DNA from: Hymenolepis diminuta
Taxonomy: Eukaryota; Platyhelminthes; Cestoda; Cyclophyllidea; Hymenolepididae
Assembly (NCBI GenBank): GCA_900708905.1
Contig: CAADRB010000001.1
Location: forward strand, 6,441,744-6,505,743
DNA length: 64,000 nt
Reading direction: 5' to 3'
Positions within the stretch are counted from its first letter, which is position 1. Every line of letters starts with the position of its first letter. The notes below the pieces were generated by a model. It did no database searches, was not told where the DNA came from, and saw only the letters and a program-made list of their open reading frames with translations. Both the position numbers and the translations under genes were made by a program. Shown here piece by piece: positions 39,601-51,818 of the stretch.

Positions 39601-42600
39601 TGACTTCATAACGCAGGTACTTTTGATTTTGGGGAGGTAGTTAGCTCGAAAGTCATTTCTGGTAGTATTGTTCAATGTTCCTCCATCAAATAATCTGTGT
39701 TTGAATAAGGATATCACTCAACATAATTTCTATTGAGGTCTTAATATCCAAATACACTTATGTGTATGTCGTGATTGAAATGACCGATCGCTTTGATTAA
39801 TACTATTTAACAGAGGAATAGTAGAATGTGAATTCACCGTCCGAGATGCTGTACAGTTACTTTTATTCTTACGCAGTGTAAATCAAAAGATATTTCGACA
39901 TTGAAGTTAACGGGATGAAACTAGGATATTCGCTTTTTGTAAGACTTACTGAAACTAAGGATCAGCACTTAAAACTGCTACCTGTCCACAGCGTTGAGCT
40001 ACAGATAAAAGAACACAGGCGTGAGTTTACTTAAGAGACTTAAAGCATCCGAGAATTCGGCGTATTTATTTCCATTGTAGTTAACTCTGAGGCAACAGCT
40101 GTAGCTGCTGAGCAGGAAGCTCTTGACAGAGAAGCGCCAGCTCTTGAACATCGTCTACGCGCCATCATGGATACTGGCTCGCCTGAAGAGGAGGTTCTCA
40201 TGCGACGATGGTTTCAATTGGTCTCTCGACGTAATGCCCTTGTTCATCGCGCCTATCAACTCTCCATTATGTACGTCTCTGTTGCACTCAAAATACATCT
40301 TGGATGTTTTAGGAAGCGCAACGAGATAGATTCTGGCTTAAGGAGAGCCTTATGGAGGATGGAAAAAAGGCCGATTAAGCTATAGCACTTACTAACTGCA
40401 AGAAATCCACAATTACAAGGTCAGAAATAGGAAGCGACCGGAGCGGGATAATTTATGAGGAGATTGCAGTGAAATTTTTATTAAAGATATGCTTAGTGGG
40501 AGAGTAATGCTCAAAATGTAGCCGTTATATGGGTTGGGGGAGGGCACATCGTTAAACCGACTAAAGGCCGAGGGACAGCTCGAAGAGGGTGGACAACTGA
40601 CAAAATATTGACAAGCAAATCGCGATAACAGCAATTCAACGTCACTCTCAGACATTTCATTTACTTCCGAGACATTGGAGGAAGTGTAGCAAACTTGCTA
40701 AGCTATCAACCTTTTATAGCTTCTGCGTTATGAATCATTAAGCAGGGTAGAAGAAGGCAGGAATATAATAGATACGTTGTTCTCGATAGTGCACGTATCT
40801 GGTTCGCCGAAATTGAGTTGGATGGAAAAAGATAGACTCAGAAATATAAGAGGTGAGGTAAGAGACATTAAATCAGTGTCATGGCAGAATGAATCAATTG
40901 CTTGACCGCCTGAAAATACATTTTTTTGTTTTTTTTACTGTTTACTTTTCTCACTAGGGAGAAGGAATCCGATTTGGAGCGAACCACAGCTCTCCTAAAT
41001 GCCGAGTTGCATGAACTTATGGCGAAAGACGGTAAGTCATTTGGAACATTTAAAATAAAATTACCCACAATGCTAGGGAAATGATAAAATTAGTAAAATA
41101 TCCATTTCGCTCCATCGGGATGTGTGTTGACAATGCATTGATCAATTCGATATAAAAGAAAGACGATAATACTCACTACAATCCATATTCATTAATTGGA
41201 TCTATGCGTAAGAGTATTCATAGCTTAATAGCGCTGTACGTGAAAGGGTCGATTAAAGTGTTAGTATATAGCCTTTCTGAAATAACGCTAAAGATGTTCG
41301 ATTACAACAGACTCTGTTAAATACTGCGAGAAGGTTTATCTTAGGATTACACTCTAGTAGAGCCACCATGTATGAAGGACTTGCACGGTGGATTCCTCTG
41401 GAAAATCCCTTGACCGAGCTTAAACGAAGAAGAATTCTCTTTCGATTCCTATAAATTTTTTTCTAGAAACTCAATTTGAGCCATCAGATACCTAGTAAAG
41501 CTGGAAATATGGCTTACTCAAAGTTACGACTAAGGCTAATTAATCTAGACATCAAAGAAGTCTGGTTTGGCCAGGTTATCGTGACTAAAAGGTGTCGATC
41601 TCTAAAGGGAAGTTCAAAACTGTTAATTGCTTGCCGGCGCTCGCAGAAAAAAAACAATGCTTTGTTACTTCGACAGGATCATGTGCAGCGATTAACTTGA
41701 ACTAATTTCAAACTATCTAAAGTCTTATACAAGGCAGGTTTGATCAAATGATGAAAATGTCATTCCCCAATGATGACTTAAGAATGAATATGAGTCACTT
41801 CAAAACATTTCTTCTTCTTAGCTGAGTAGCATAGAAGTACAGATTTTGAATCTTACGGACGAGATCTCTCCACTCTGTATGCAAATTATATCCACACAAC
41901 TTTAGCCATACATCCACCTATTTGAATAATATCATGTGTACTATTTCTATAAGTAAAAGGACATATCATTTAGATATTTCATGAAGTCTGTAATTGTAGA
42001 GTTTGTTTTATAGGTGTCAGTTGAGATAAAAAAAATATTTGGAAAATTTATCCAGTAAATAGTTTTGTCTTTTTTGAATAAAAAGACTGCTTATATGCGG
42101 TTATGCTGCGTATTGAATCTTTAGAGAGAATTGGGTATAAAAACTCGAATAGGACGGAGTCAAATTGTGTCTTGAGTACGATAGTCGATATATAGGCAGG
42201 TAATGTGGAGGAAACAAGAGCGGGGAATGAGAAGAAAGTGAATGGCTTCACGTGACTACAATTTTGTGATAAATGCATTACTAAAACGTAAGGTCCTTCC
42301 AGAAGTTAAATAAGTAAACAACTGCTTCTTTCAAATATCAATAGGCCAAGGGTGTACTGCATCCCAAAATGTCTTGAGGGAGATGAGCTGATTCACGATG
42401 GAATAATTGCAAGTAGTACATTTATTCAGTCTCAACGTCATGACTTCATATGAAAATTTATATCGGTTATTAATGGCCGGATGCATCTTGAGTATGCAGA
42501 GTTAAAATTTGCGCATGAGTAGTGCAAGTTTACAATGCTCGTTAAGGAGGTGTAAAGCAGGTATTCGATAAAAGATATCTGATTAAATAACTTGGAGTGG

Positions 42601-43645
42601 GAATTTTATACCAATGATGTTTGCAAAATTTTGTACTATGACTGCATGACACTTCTTCCCTTTCAAAGAAATTATAATATTTATTAACTACAACCTACTT
42701 CATTGCTAAATTAGTGGTTATGACCTCTTTTTTATCTTATTGCAGACAACCAAAAGACGGCCGAGGACCGGGCTCGAGAAGAACTTTTATTGCGTGAAGT
42801 TGTGGAAGTGGTCAATGAACGCAATGAAATCGTCCAGGAACTGGATTATCAAGAACAAGCGTATGTTTCTCATTATCTCTTCACTTAAAGTGAGGTCTTA
42901 TGAAGCCGGGTTTCTAAGCAAAAATTTAAAAACCATTCGTGTGTAATGCGTAGTTGTAATTTATTAGTATCCTGCTATTCGCTCTTGTTAATCTTTTTTA
43001 TTTAGTTGCTGAGCTAATTTAAATGGATGGGAAATAAGTTTTCATCCCTCTTTTCTCTCCAAATTTCTTATATTTAAATGAGTCTGATTTTTTGTCTGGT
43101 TTGATACTTAATAATTGTAAATATAAACAGATTATTATTCATATATTAGCTCGTAAGGAAAGAAGTGTATATAGTTCTTATGTCATTAGTGTAGGACAGT
43201 TTAGATTTGTTAAGCCCTCGTTCTTCTAACTTTTACGAACTCCAGAAGGTATAGAAGAAGGGATATAAGAAGCAAAATTATGCGGAAAGTGAACCATGGG
43301 AAAGGTTTTAAACACGATTAGATTATGTGGTGCATATTCTAGAATATAGATGGCATTACTTATGCTAGACTAAGTATGGAAGAGAAATAATGGAAGTGGA
43401 TGTACGTGACAAAATCAAAAAGATACTCAAAGGAATGTTCTTCAGTTATTACAATGGCGGGATTTTTCTGATAGTCCTATTTAGTCTTATACTGGAATTA
43501 TCTTTTCAGCTTGGTGAATGAGGTCGAACTTGGTCTCCGAACAGATGCAATCACTCAACAGACCTTCCGATCTACTTCCCCTGCGAGCGGCAGTGGTGCT
43601 GGTGGTGTAGTGTCTGACGCTACTCGTGCCTGTACCATCCAGTAA
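24639..43645 (+). CDS. EHBP1: EHBP1 orthologue: C2, CH and bMERB Rab-effector scaffold
   Basis: EHBP1 links Rab8/10-type GTPases, membranes and actin in endocytic recycling. The model has 15 exons: join(24639..24797, 24885..25034, 27238..27455, 29349..29599, 35036..35099, 36294..36464, 37192..37470, 38814..38886, 38968..39133, 39203..39354, 39433..39442, 40081..40270, 40958..41031, 42746..42860, 43510..43645), 735 residues with phases consistent throughout. The N-terminal C2 domain (about 8-170) starts [19 protein letters not shown] and has [12 protein letters not shown]. The calponin-homology domain (about 290-400) includes [23 protein letters not shown] and [10 protein letters not shown] charged Ser/Lys-rich linker follows. 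The bMERB domain (about 566-705) has [18 protein letters not shown] and [19 protein letters not shown]. The C terminus CTIQ is a CaaX prenylation box; human ends CVLQ. No NPF motif was found, and human EHBP1 (about 1,230 residues) is longer. Exons inside the 5.4-kb intron 4 could be missing. Confidence 0.88.
25035..27237. other. EHBP1 intron 2
   Basis: This 2.2-kb intron runs between GTAAGTTTTT and CCTCTCTAG. It holds a family-2 repeat copy at 26110-26300 and a partial reverse SINE tail near 26770-26840. No further exon was recognised. Confidence 0.6.
26110..26300 (+). repeat. Family-2 interspersed repeat copy
   Basis: The copy starts TTGGAAGAAAAAG, continues GTTTACCATCCTAATCAGTG and ACAGGAATCGCACATCG, and ends with a TTTGCATTTCCGAAAATG block. 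The same order of blocks, more diverged, is found at 27665-27830. Confidence 0.5.
27665..27830 (+). repeat. Family-2 interspersed repeat copy
   Basis: Contains CTCTTGGAAGAAAAATATGA, a CCGACCATCTTAATCATTCA block and ATTTGAATTCTCGAAAG. It aligns block by block with 26110-26300. It lies in EHBP1 intron 3. Confidence 0.5.
28000..28260 (+). repeat. Family-3 repeat, first copy of a pair
   Basis: This EHBP1 intron 3 segment contains TATATAGGATTATATAGAGG, ATGATTGGCTGACTGGCCG, TAGTTCAGTACATGAGAG, ACTTATTGTACTCGATGCA and GGCGTCCTAACACC. The blocks recur in the same order and orientation at 33480-33770. The family was not recognised. Confidence 0.6.
29765..29945 (+). repeat. Family-2 interspersed repeat, fuller copy
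   Basis: The blocks are, in order, TTGGAAGATAAAATAAATTG, ATGTGGCAAGACTGACCGTC, TGCAGTCCAGGGGGGACAAA and TCATGAAATTTAAATTTTGG. The last two recur, reversed, in the antigen B intron at 61020-61150, and the third also near 44440. Confidence 0.5.
32745..32950 (+). repeat. tRNA-like SINE copy
   Basis: In order: CCAGTGACCTAGTGATCAGC (head), CGTCTGACCTGTTAGAAG, GATCAATGCTCATCGGTTCA, ACATCCAGTGATGTGG, TTAATCTTGATTAATAAC and AGAGGTGGTAGAATGCGAG. This is the family order seen at 5730 (reverse). Confidence 0.6.
33480..33770 (+). repeat. Family-3 repeat, second copy
   Basis: This copy parallels 28000-28260 in the same orientation. It has TTATATAGGATTAGG, ATGATTGGCTGACTAGTTG, TAGTTCAGTACGTGGGAG, a GAATGCACTC block and GGGCTTCCTAACATTC. 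Confidence 0.6.
34085..34262 (-). repeat. tRNA-like SINE copy, reverse orientation
   Basis: On the minus strand the middle and tail are clear: GTGTCCAGTATGTGAATGAC, GTTAGTTCCGGTCAATAAAA and GGGTTGGTAGATTTCTC. The head is eroded. Confidence 0.5.
37515..37700 (+). repeat. tRNA-like SINE copy
   Basis: The head TTGGCGTAGCCGGTTAGCAC is a good A-box-like start. ACTAGCTTGCAAGGTCAG, CATCTGGTGAGCTAACCGC and GGAAGTGGTAGAATTCGAG follow. The copy begins about 45 bases downstream of the EHBP1 exon ending at 37470. Confidence 0.6.
39433..39442 (+). other. EHBP1: 10-base micro-exon of EHBP1 (proposed)
   Basis: CCCTCCTTCA sits between a good acceptor (TTTTCGTTTTAG) and a good donor (GTAAGTCC). The preceding exon ends in phase 0 and the next (40081) needs one carried base, so a 3n+1 insert is required; this exon supplies it and encodes PSF plus the first base of Ile. 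The alternative is a weaker acceptor at 40091 (CTCTGAG before GCAACAGCT), which would restore frame without the micro-exon. Confidence 0.55.
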
Positions 43646-46600
43646 AAGAAGCGAAACAAACAAGAGAATCATTCGAATTGCTTTTACTTCCTCCACTACA
43701 ATGTGTTATTTTGGATTCCCCGTCCTTTCTTCAACCTCCATCCCTTCTCCCTATTCATTCTTCTGTTTATCTGTGTTTTCCTGCTATTCTTCCCCTTTTT
43801 GCCGCAGTATTGAGAGAAAAATGAAATATAGAGTATTTGATTTCTTATTTTCTTCTCGGTAGGTTTACATCACAGAAGACAGTATGATTAATTAAAGTTG
43901 GAATACAAGTGAGAAATGTATATCCAAGTAACATTTGATATGAAGGATAGTGACTGCATCTAGGTAAAATTTATTATGACCCATTGTATGTCCGGCTAAA
44001 GGATTATGTCGTGGGGGTTCAGAAGACGTCAAGAGGAAAGCCAGTATATCAACAAGTTTTACTCCATTTCATTTTTGAAGCCGGGCTTTATAACTCATTA
44101 CTGTGTAAATTTTTGTTCACGGTATTCAGTGCTTATTGGCTGGCTGTATATTTATGAAGGCTGGTTTCGTCACCTCAATTCATTATCTTATTTCGAATAT
44201 CTAGAAAGCAGAATGATTTAGCATGATAGCGAGCGGCTTATATGATCCTAAGATAACAGACCTGAGGAGCTAAAATGTCTGCATTTGATTCCTTATTTTG
44301 TAAGCAAGGTAACTATTTGACTTTATTGTCCTTTCAGATAAACATTAGAAAAGAATGTGCTGAAATATTACGACCAACTATTTAAATTTTCAAACCGATC
44401 ACTGAACACTTGTGAAAATGAATGCACTGAACAATTGAGGGGGACAAATTGTGAAACTTGTACATGACCGGTGTCACTTTTGATCACGCCAATTCATTTC
44501 TGACTTTTTCTATATTCCATCCCATTTATCCATTATTGACCTATCTGAGTTTAGACACTATCAGAGTTCTGTATTAAAATTAGTAAAGTTATTTGCATTT
44601 CTCTGATTTTGATGTGATAGCATAGTACATGAAACCTAATCTCTAAATAATGCAAATTCAAAATTTTAAACTTAGCAACTAAATAAAAAACTTTACGGAC
44701 TCTGAGGTTTGAAATATGTAATAATAGTAAGTCGTAGCGCAATTATTTTCTTAAGGTTTCAAAAATATCTCATATTGATAGTGGAATAATTTATGAAATT
44801 CTGAGAGGCAAGTGAAATTGATCATAAATCAGAAATGAAAACACGGTTTGTATCCCTAAGTAGAAGAATTGGTCATTCTCGAGTCTAACGGCGGCAGCTG
44901 ATGAATTATTCGGCGGCATAAATATTAACGTGGTTTTCTATTTTAGTTCGATCTGTCGAATTTTGCTAAGTCAGATCACATGACTTGTTTTTATTTGTTT
45001 GTTCGAAGTGACGTGACCAACCACGAAAACGAATCAACTGACCAGTAAGCTCTGCTAATTATAGGCATAATCTCACGCATTCATCTAATGATGAAGACTG
45101 AATCTTATAAAATTAATAAGTGAACCCTCCCATTTTAAAATGCGGGGCAGCTCAGTGCTCACAAATCCAAATAAAGTTGAACTTTTCCTGTCTGGATTTC
45201 ATTGCATGATTAATAATTAATGTATTGTAAACGTGTTTTGTTTCTATTCTGGCATGGACAATAACAATTTCAGTATGAAAATCAGATTTTACTTTTCCCA
45301 TTGGTCTTAGAGATTCGATCTTACTCAATTTCTTACTTTTTATTATGACCTATAAGATGATTATCGATTATTAAGCCATTGGTAAACATATCATTTGTGA
45401 ACTTGGTTCTGCCAGTAAGTTATGTTAACTAATCGTGCAACTGAAGCCTTCACTCCTAATAAAACATTCTCGTTTCATTTCTTCTACTTCCCATCTTTCA
45501 GTGGTTGACTGCATAAAGCTTTTAAAGACAATTGTTGGGCACGTTTTTCCTCTTCAGCATTTGTTAGCTTGTAGGAGATAATTATTTATCCCATGTTATC
45601 AATATTTGATCACATGATTAATTCCTCTTGGAACATGACGACTAGAACTAAATTAGCCTGCCCCTGTCCTCGAATATTTCTAGATTGTTTATCTAAACTA
45701 GTACCCACGGATCCTCACTGGGGTCTTCCGAGTCTTTGTGAGTAGTTTCCAATGAGTGAAGCTAGTAAACTTTGTTTTATAATTAAATTATATAAAAACA
45801 AAAACCAAATGCTCTCTAAAATCATAAGATATAAGTTTATAGCAATACAATAAGTTGACAAATAAGTAATGTTAAGATTTTTTGTGATTGGTTTGTGGCG
45901 ACGCATAATGGAATGACAGATTATGCTTTTCAGTCTACTGAGAAGAAAATTCATACATTAGAGGTGATGCAAGGAAGAGAAAAAATCGAAATACCAAATG
46001 AGTACAGCATTTGGTCTTGATTTCCCAACCATACTCAAAATTCCTTCTTGATGACTGATAACGTCTTCAACTCCCCACATTGGGAAAATAAATATGACTT
46101 CTACTGAATTGCAGCTCGAGAACAGGAAATTATCGCTTTTATTTAAAGATTTGCTATTCGAAAAATCCTTTTAATAATGAGGAAACACATAGAGAAATTC
46201 ACTGCAATTAGGTTAAAATAAAATTCATTCTGTTTAAAAAATTCAATCGATTGTAAGATCTCTGAACTTATGGGGGATGCCTTGACCTTTTATTTCAAAG
46301 TACTACTTGGTCTCCGGATTTATTTGACTGATAGGAGGCATACAGACAAGAATTTGGTTCTGAAGCATGAGAACATTTGATACTCTTAAAAGACAAGACC
46401 AATATTAACAAAGAATTAAGCCTCGTAATAGATATTTACTTATGTTTTGACTTTATAATTTTAAAAGCTCCATTAATCTTCGCAAACTTTATCAGAGTAG
46501 AATCGATCTGCTCTGATGCCATCAAATGACAACGGGAATTTATCATTAAAAAACACGTATTTAAATACACAAACCTCCCCTAAGGAAGAAAACATGATTT

Positions 46601-46984
46601 ATTTTTCATATTTTAAAATGTGATAAAAATATATTCATATTTTATATAAATTACAACAGACAGAACAGCTTGAAAGTATTCAAGGAATCGGCAACACCTA
46701 TACATTCTAACATGTTAATTTTTTTTGATATTTCTCCCCAAATTCATTGTTATAATAACATTTGCATCGGAATTCTGGGCATATACAACCCAGAGCTTAT
46801 TTGAGTGGCAAAGCATGACCAATTTTTCTCTTTTTTCAATAACAAATTAAGATTAGAATTTTCAAAAGACTAATATAAAACTAGTTTTTAACAGAAGTTT
46901 TGCGCAATGTTTTAATTCGAATTAAAGTGAAAAGTTTGTCAAAAATTCATTCAATATAGTCACTATTTCCATCATTTACATCTT

Positions 46985-48045
46985 TCCATCATGTCATAAG
47001 CTTCCTCTTTCCTTCTTCATAGAATTTAGCCAGTTTGGACTAAAAAGGATACTAGCCTCTTTATTTCCACCTCTTCTTTGGACGTAAGCCTTTGTCCCAT
47101 TAAATGATCCAGTAAGCTCCTGAAAAGATGAACATCGGTTGGTGCAAGAGAAGATGGGGAGCATACGTTGGTTGATGCATGACTTCTCAACCAAATTCTT
47201 CAACGAGATTTTTGGTTGCTCATGGTTGAAGTTTGGCATTGTCTGGCATTGTCATAGTGCAGAATCACTCCATTTCGATCGACCAAAGAAGGCTGTTTTT
47301 CCTGCCGTTAACTGCTTTTAAACGAGTTAGCTACCGACAGCAAACTTTAGATGTTATTGTTTGATGCCACCCATTAGTTCATAACAAGTAATTCCCCTAA
47401 AATCCCACCATACACACAAAAGAATATTTTTCGGGTGCAGTGCACTTCTCGGTTTGGAAGTGGAATTGGCTTTGAACCACTGTCTTGACTTAGCCACAAT
47501 CTTTTACCCTTAACATTGTTGTAAAGGATCCACCGCTTCTCGTCGCTCTCAGTTATGATTCGGTCTAAAAAAGGTGCCTGAAGTTCAGTTCACGAGAACG
47601 CAGTGAATGGCAGAAGATCACACACTTTTGCTTGTTGATTTCTGACAAAAGTGTGTGGGGAGGGGGGGACCTATTTGCCAACCTTTGAGACTTCCCCAAC
47701 CAAGTATTCTCATTTTCCCATATACGGTCATATGGCGGCTCACGTGAAAGGTTTTACTCAGTTCTCTAGTAGTGCAGGTTGGATTTGACTTTCATCAATG
47801 ACGACATGCAATTGCTCAGAATTGAGTTTTTTGAGCATCCTGCTCTCGATTCGTCCATCAGGCTGAAGTCATCCTTTTTAAAACCACCTGCAGAAAACCA
47901 CCTTCTTCAGGTCTTTCCATTCACAAAGTCATTTCCATAAATGTCTTTGAATGTTTTTGCTGCTGAGCTTGCCGTATTTTCTTTATGGAATTCGAATAGT
48001 AAAATATGCCTGATATGCTCTTTATTTGGAGTGTACATTAGGATC
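46985..48045 (-). pseudogene. Degenerate mariner (Tc1/mariner, DD34D-type) transposase
   Basis: Translating the minus strand in changing frames gives nearly the whole mariner transposase in order. The N-terminal helix-turn-helix region is KEHIRHILLFEF, then RRWF, then DFSLMDESRAG. The catalytic region follows: SDEKRWILYNN, RLWLSQDSGSKPIPLP, RNGVILHYDNAR (second catalytic Asp), LAPTDVHLFRSL (third Asp), and KFYEEGKRKL near the C terminus. The span of about 1,060 bases fits a family length of about 345 residues. It is inactive: several in-frame stops and frameshifts are present, including a perfect 10-base tandem duplication (TGGCATTGTC) at 47234-47253 next to the second Asp. Terminal inverted repeats were not located. 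A second copy begins at 63974 in opposite orientation. Confidence 0.88.
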
Positions 48046-48544
48046 AGAAATAGTTATAAGTAGGGATAATTATCACACAATCATTTAAGAAGAAACAATA
48101 TTTTGTTAATTACTATAGATGAGTATACAACATTAAGAAGGTACATTGAAGTAATCGTGCTCTAAACACATGACTCAAAAATTGGACAGAACTTCTGCTG
48201 CAACCAGATGTATAAAACATACTCGGATTCTGTGTTGCAATTCGAACAATGCAACAAGTATCGTTGAGCTACTGCCGCTAAAAAGCTGTCTTCTTCACAA
48301 GTAGTCCTCGAATTTACAGCATCGATAAATCCATGCAATAAACTTATAAGTTGTATTGTTAACTCTAAGAATTTATTCTTCTTGTGCAAACATTTTAATA
48401 TTCACATTAATGTGGCTTCAAATGACCTCACAAATGAAATACAAGTTGCATTATAGGTCCCATTTTAGAGCAACAGTTTGTAACTTCATTTTATATAATA
48501 CGCGTTGGAGTTGGAGTAAAAACTAACAACGGGTGTAACAGTTA

Positions 48545-48963
48545 CAGACCAGAACATCAAGGCGTGACTGGGCCAAATATGTTGATCAAGCTACAATGAG
48601 GATTCAAACGGCAAAGAGAAAGAGATAAGGATCAAAGGCGATGAGAGGGCAGAGCATAAGCAGTGCATGACAAGCGCGTGTCTAAGTGCGTGTGTGTGTG
48701 ATTACAGAGACAGATTATATAAATTACTTGAGCAAGTGCGCGCGTGAGGCATGAGTGTAGTGTGCTTCTAATGAAACGGACGGCACTAGAAATGGAGGGG
48801 TGGGGGGAGGGAATGATGGATGCGTTTAGACATGACAGATAGGGGTCTTACCTCATACGGCCATAAAGATGTCACTGCGGCTTCGTGGACGAAAATCGAT
48901 GTATTTTCATAAATTTTGCGAATAAAATGTAGGTTTGGAAATGCGTAGAGGGTCATCCTTCAA
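48545..48963 (+). repeat. About 420-base repeat, first copy of a pair
   Basis: Many blocks recur in order at 54044-54466: GTGACTGGGCCAAA-like start, ACAATGAGG, AAAGAGATAAGG, GGCGATGAGAGGGCAG, a GTGTGTGTG stretch, AGAGACAGATTATATAA, GTGCGCGCGTGAGGCATGAG, CATAAAGATGTCACTGCGG, and the end GGTCATCCTTCAA. Both copies have the same orientation and are richer in GC than their surroundings. No coding potential or known family was recognised. Confidence 0.7.
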
Positions 48964-51818
48964 CGTATGCAAGCCCTTATATGTAATATTAACAATATTA
49001 AACGTTAAAATCTGGCATTTAATATCCAAGGCCATCCATAATGCCAGATGCATATTTTCCTGGTGGAAAAGCAGCTGAAATCGGTTAACAATAAATCCAA
49101 TAAATGGCGAATTGGTGGGGATCGAAAATATTTTAAGATAAAAGTAAAGATATCAAAGAATCCTGTTTCATTTAAATGCTTTGATTCCTTTTTCATAATA
49201 TTTACTTAATGAGTAGGACACGTTCCAAAATCAAATTTCATGATTCGTCTCTTGCATTACTGAACTGATTTCTTGCTTATTGACCGGTTGTTTAGTTATG
49301 ACGAACGATCTCCTTACTTAAGTTTACTTTCCTTCCAAATGCCGGGAAAGCAGCCTAATTCATATTAAAATGGCGTATTTGGGATAGCTGAAATCTTAAT
49401 TCACATGACCTCAGTAAGCACTGTCTACTCAACGTTAATATTCGGGTTGACATAGTGATATACTGCAGATTTCTATATAGGTCTATTTTCAGCATATTAG
49501 TAATTGAAATTTTTCAGAGCTTTCAATTGAGACGTAACTTTCAAGGTCAAATCAAATAAATAGCAGAGAGGATTAATTTCATACGGGGCCAATCAATCAA
49601 TATTTCGTTGGTGAGACAGATTAATAAGTTATTATGAAATTACATGAGTAGAGATCATAGAACAACTGTTTCACATATGGAAATGTTTTAAAAACTCGGT
49701 TAACATATGACTTAGCCGCTGGACTCATTATTTTAATGTGGTAGAGCTAACAGAGGTCATCTAAGGTGAACTTGAATCATGGCAATTTGGTAAATTTTAC
49801 TCTTTAACGAGAGGTTATGGGTATTATTATTTAATAGTAAGCCTCATAGTCAGCTAAACTGACTAATGATTACTTGCAAAGGCATAAGAAAGGTATTTTA
49901 GTCTGAGAAATCCAACAAATGAATCTTTATCAAAACTCCTCTTAGCTGAGGATTGTTATCACTTTAAGTATTAGCACAATAATTAATATTGCCGTAAAAA
50001 ATTTAAATAAAGTTATTGACACCTGCAGTGAACAGATAATGGAACTCAACTTCTGATCCTTGAGTACTAAACAGGGCACTTGTAGGCGCCAGATAAAGAC
50101 TCATAGGTCTGCTTGGCCTATACGGTCGCAGATTGACTCAAAGAGAAGACGGAATAGTTTTCCCACACAAATCCACTGTCACGCGGGCAATTTAGATGTG
50201 TAATCCAGGCGCTAATATTGCAGCTCTTTTTTTCCTTCCTCCTTCCTCTGCGACCGTCCAATTGACTGCTGGACAATCTCAACTTTCGTTCTTCTGATTT
50301 GGGCAGAGATGTTTCAGTAAGATTATAAAATCTTCTTAACTGAGATTGGTGCTACTTTAAATTCTGGATGTGGCATGAACTTTTAGAAAACCACATTTAT
50401 ACTTTCTTACAAGATCTCCTAAAGTCATGATTAATTTAAATGTACGAACTTCTAAATGATATCATATTTAAACCACCATTTTATTGTTCAGGGTTTTCGT
50501 TTTCATTATTGCAATTGTGAGGCTAAATTAATCAGAGTTTAGCTGACATTCATTTATCTTCTATTCTGATATTTTATTATTTTTCTTATTTATTGTAAAT
50601 ATGGCATTTGCTTTAAATCTCTATGCGAAACCAGTTGATATTATATGATAATGGGTAGTTTAACGTAGTTGAACTACGTAGACACAGAATCCTAGATCAT
50701 ATTGCAGTGTATTGTGCAAGTTAAAGCAATGGACGGACATTTGCAATCGTTTGAGATCCTGATGAAGTTGATTTTACTGTCCTGAATCCAAGTGATCGAA
50801 CATCATATTCCTCACTCTTAGGTTCAGAACATACGAGGGGAATACCTGAAGCCATCGTTTTTAGGCTGTCTGAAAACTAGATATGTCCATATTTTCAAGT
50901 CTGCTGTAAGCAAGAGAAAGTGAGTGATTTAAATGACAATAAATGAGTTGATCATTCCGTTACGTGTCTCCTTCCTTACGACTTCCTCTTTCGGGCATTT
51001 TGCCACTCTTCTACAATTCCATAATTAATTTATTAACCTTTAAAGGTTAAATACTGGTTCATCCATTTCACCTTACAGTAGAGTGACGATTGAATTATGG
51101 CCTAACAAAAAAATTCAGGGTTTTAAGTTTCCTTTGGCCATGAACAAAACAAAGTTTCGCTGATCAGCTTTTGTTTGGTAATAGATAACTTCTGATTTCA
51201 CTTAAAATCTCCCCTCAGAAACATCAGTGGATCATTTTGCCAGGAACTGTTTTTTTTAATATTTTCTTACCGGAAAGAGGAAAAACAACTAATCTTATAT
51301 TTATGCATGTATTTTATATTAAGGTACCAATTGAAAGTATTAAAATAAATTCAAATTTTGGGGTTATAATTCCTAGGATTTTAACCCCAGTGCTACAAAA
51401 TATATTGTTTAAATGAGTGGTTATTCAAAACTCTAAATTTAAAAATCTAATATTAGAATAATGATACATTTCTCAAGCTTTCAAAATATAAATTTCGGCG
51501 CGATTACCATTTTCACTTGAGTTTCAGCTTCATTTAAACGGAACTCTACTCCAAATCGTGCGGTTCTTTTAAAATAAAAGAACATTTCTAGCAGATCAGG
51601 CTTAGTAGAGTTCTCCTACAATTTTACTTTCCTTTTCCCTTAAATGTAATAAATCTTCCCTATTATACAGAAGAATAAAAGCTTTCCCCTCAAATATTTA
51701 TCATATTTAATATTCACTACTGTCCATCTCTTTAATTCTCTTTTCCCTAAAGCCCTATTTTGAGTTAATTTCTTATTTTGATAAGGTAAGAGGTACACTA
51801 TGCGAATTACATGATTTT

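Noticed and set aside
39552..39615. Possible extra EHBP1 exon after TGCCTGTAG
   Set aside because: It would leave phase 0 at CAG before GTAC, which cannot join the exon at 40081. Skipping it gives a consistent frame.
48162..48389. Minus-strand open frame of 75 codons with protein-like composition
   Set aside because: It has no ATG in frame, no clear splice sites around it, and no recognisable family. It may be an exon or gene fragment, but I cannot support it.
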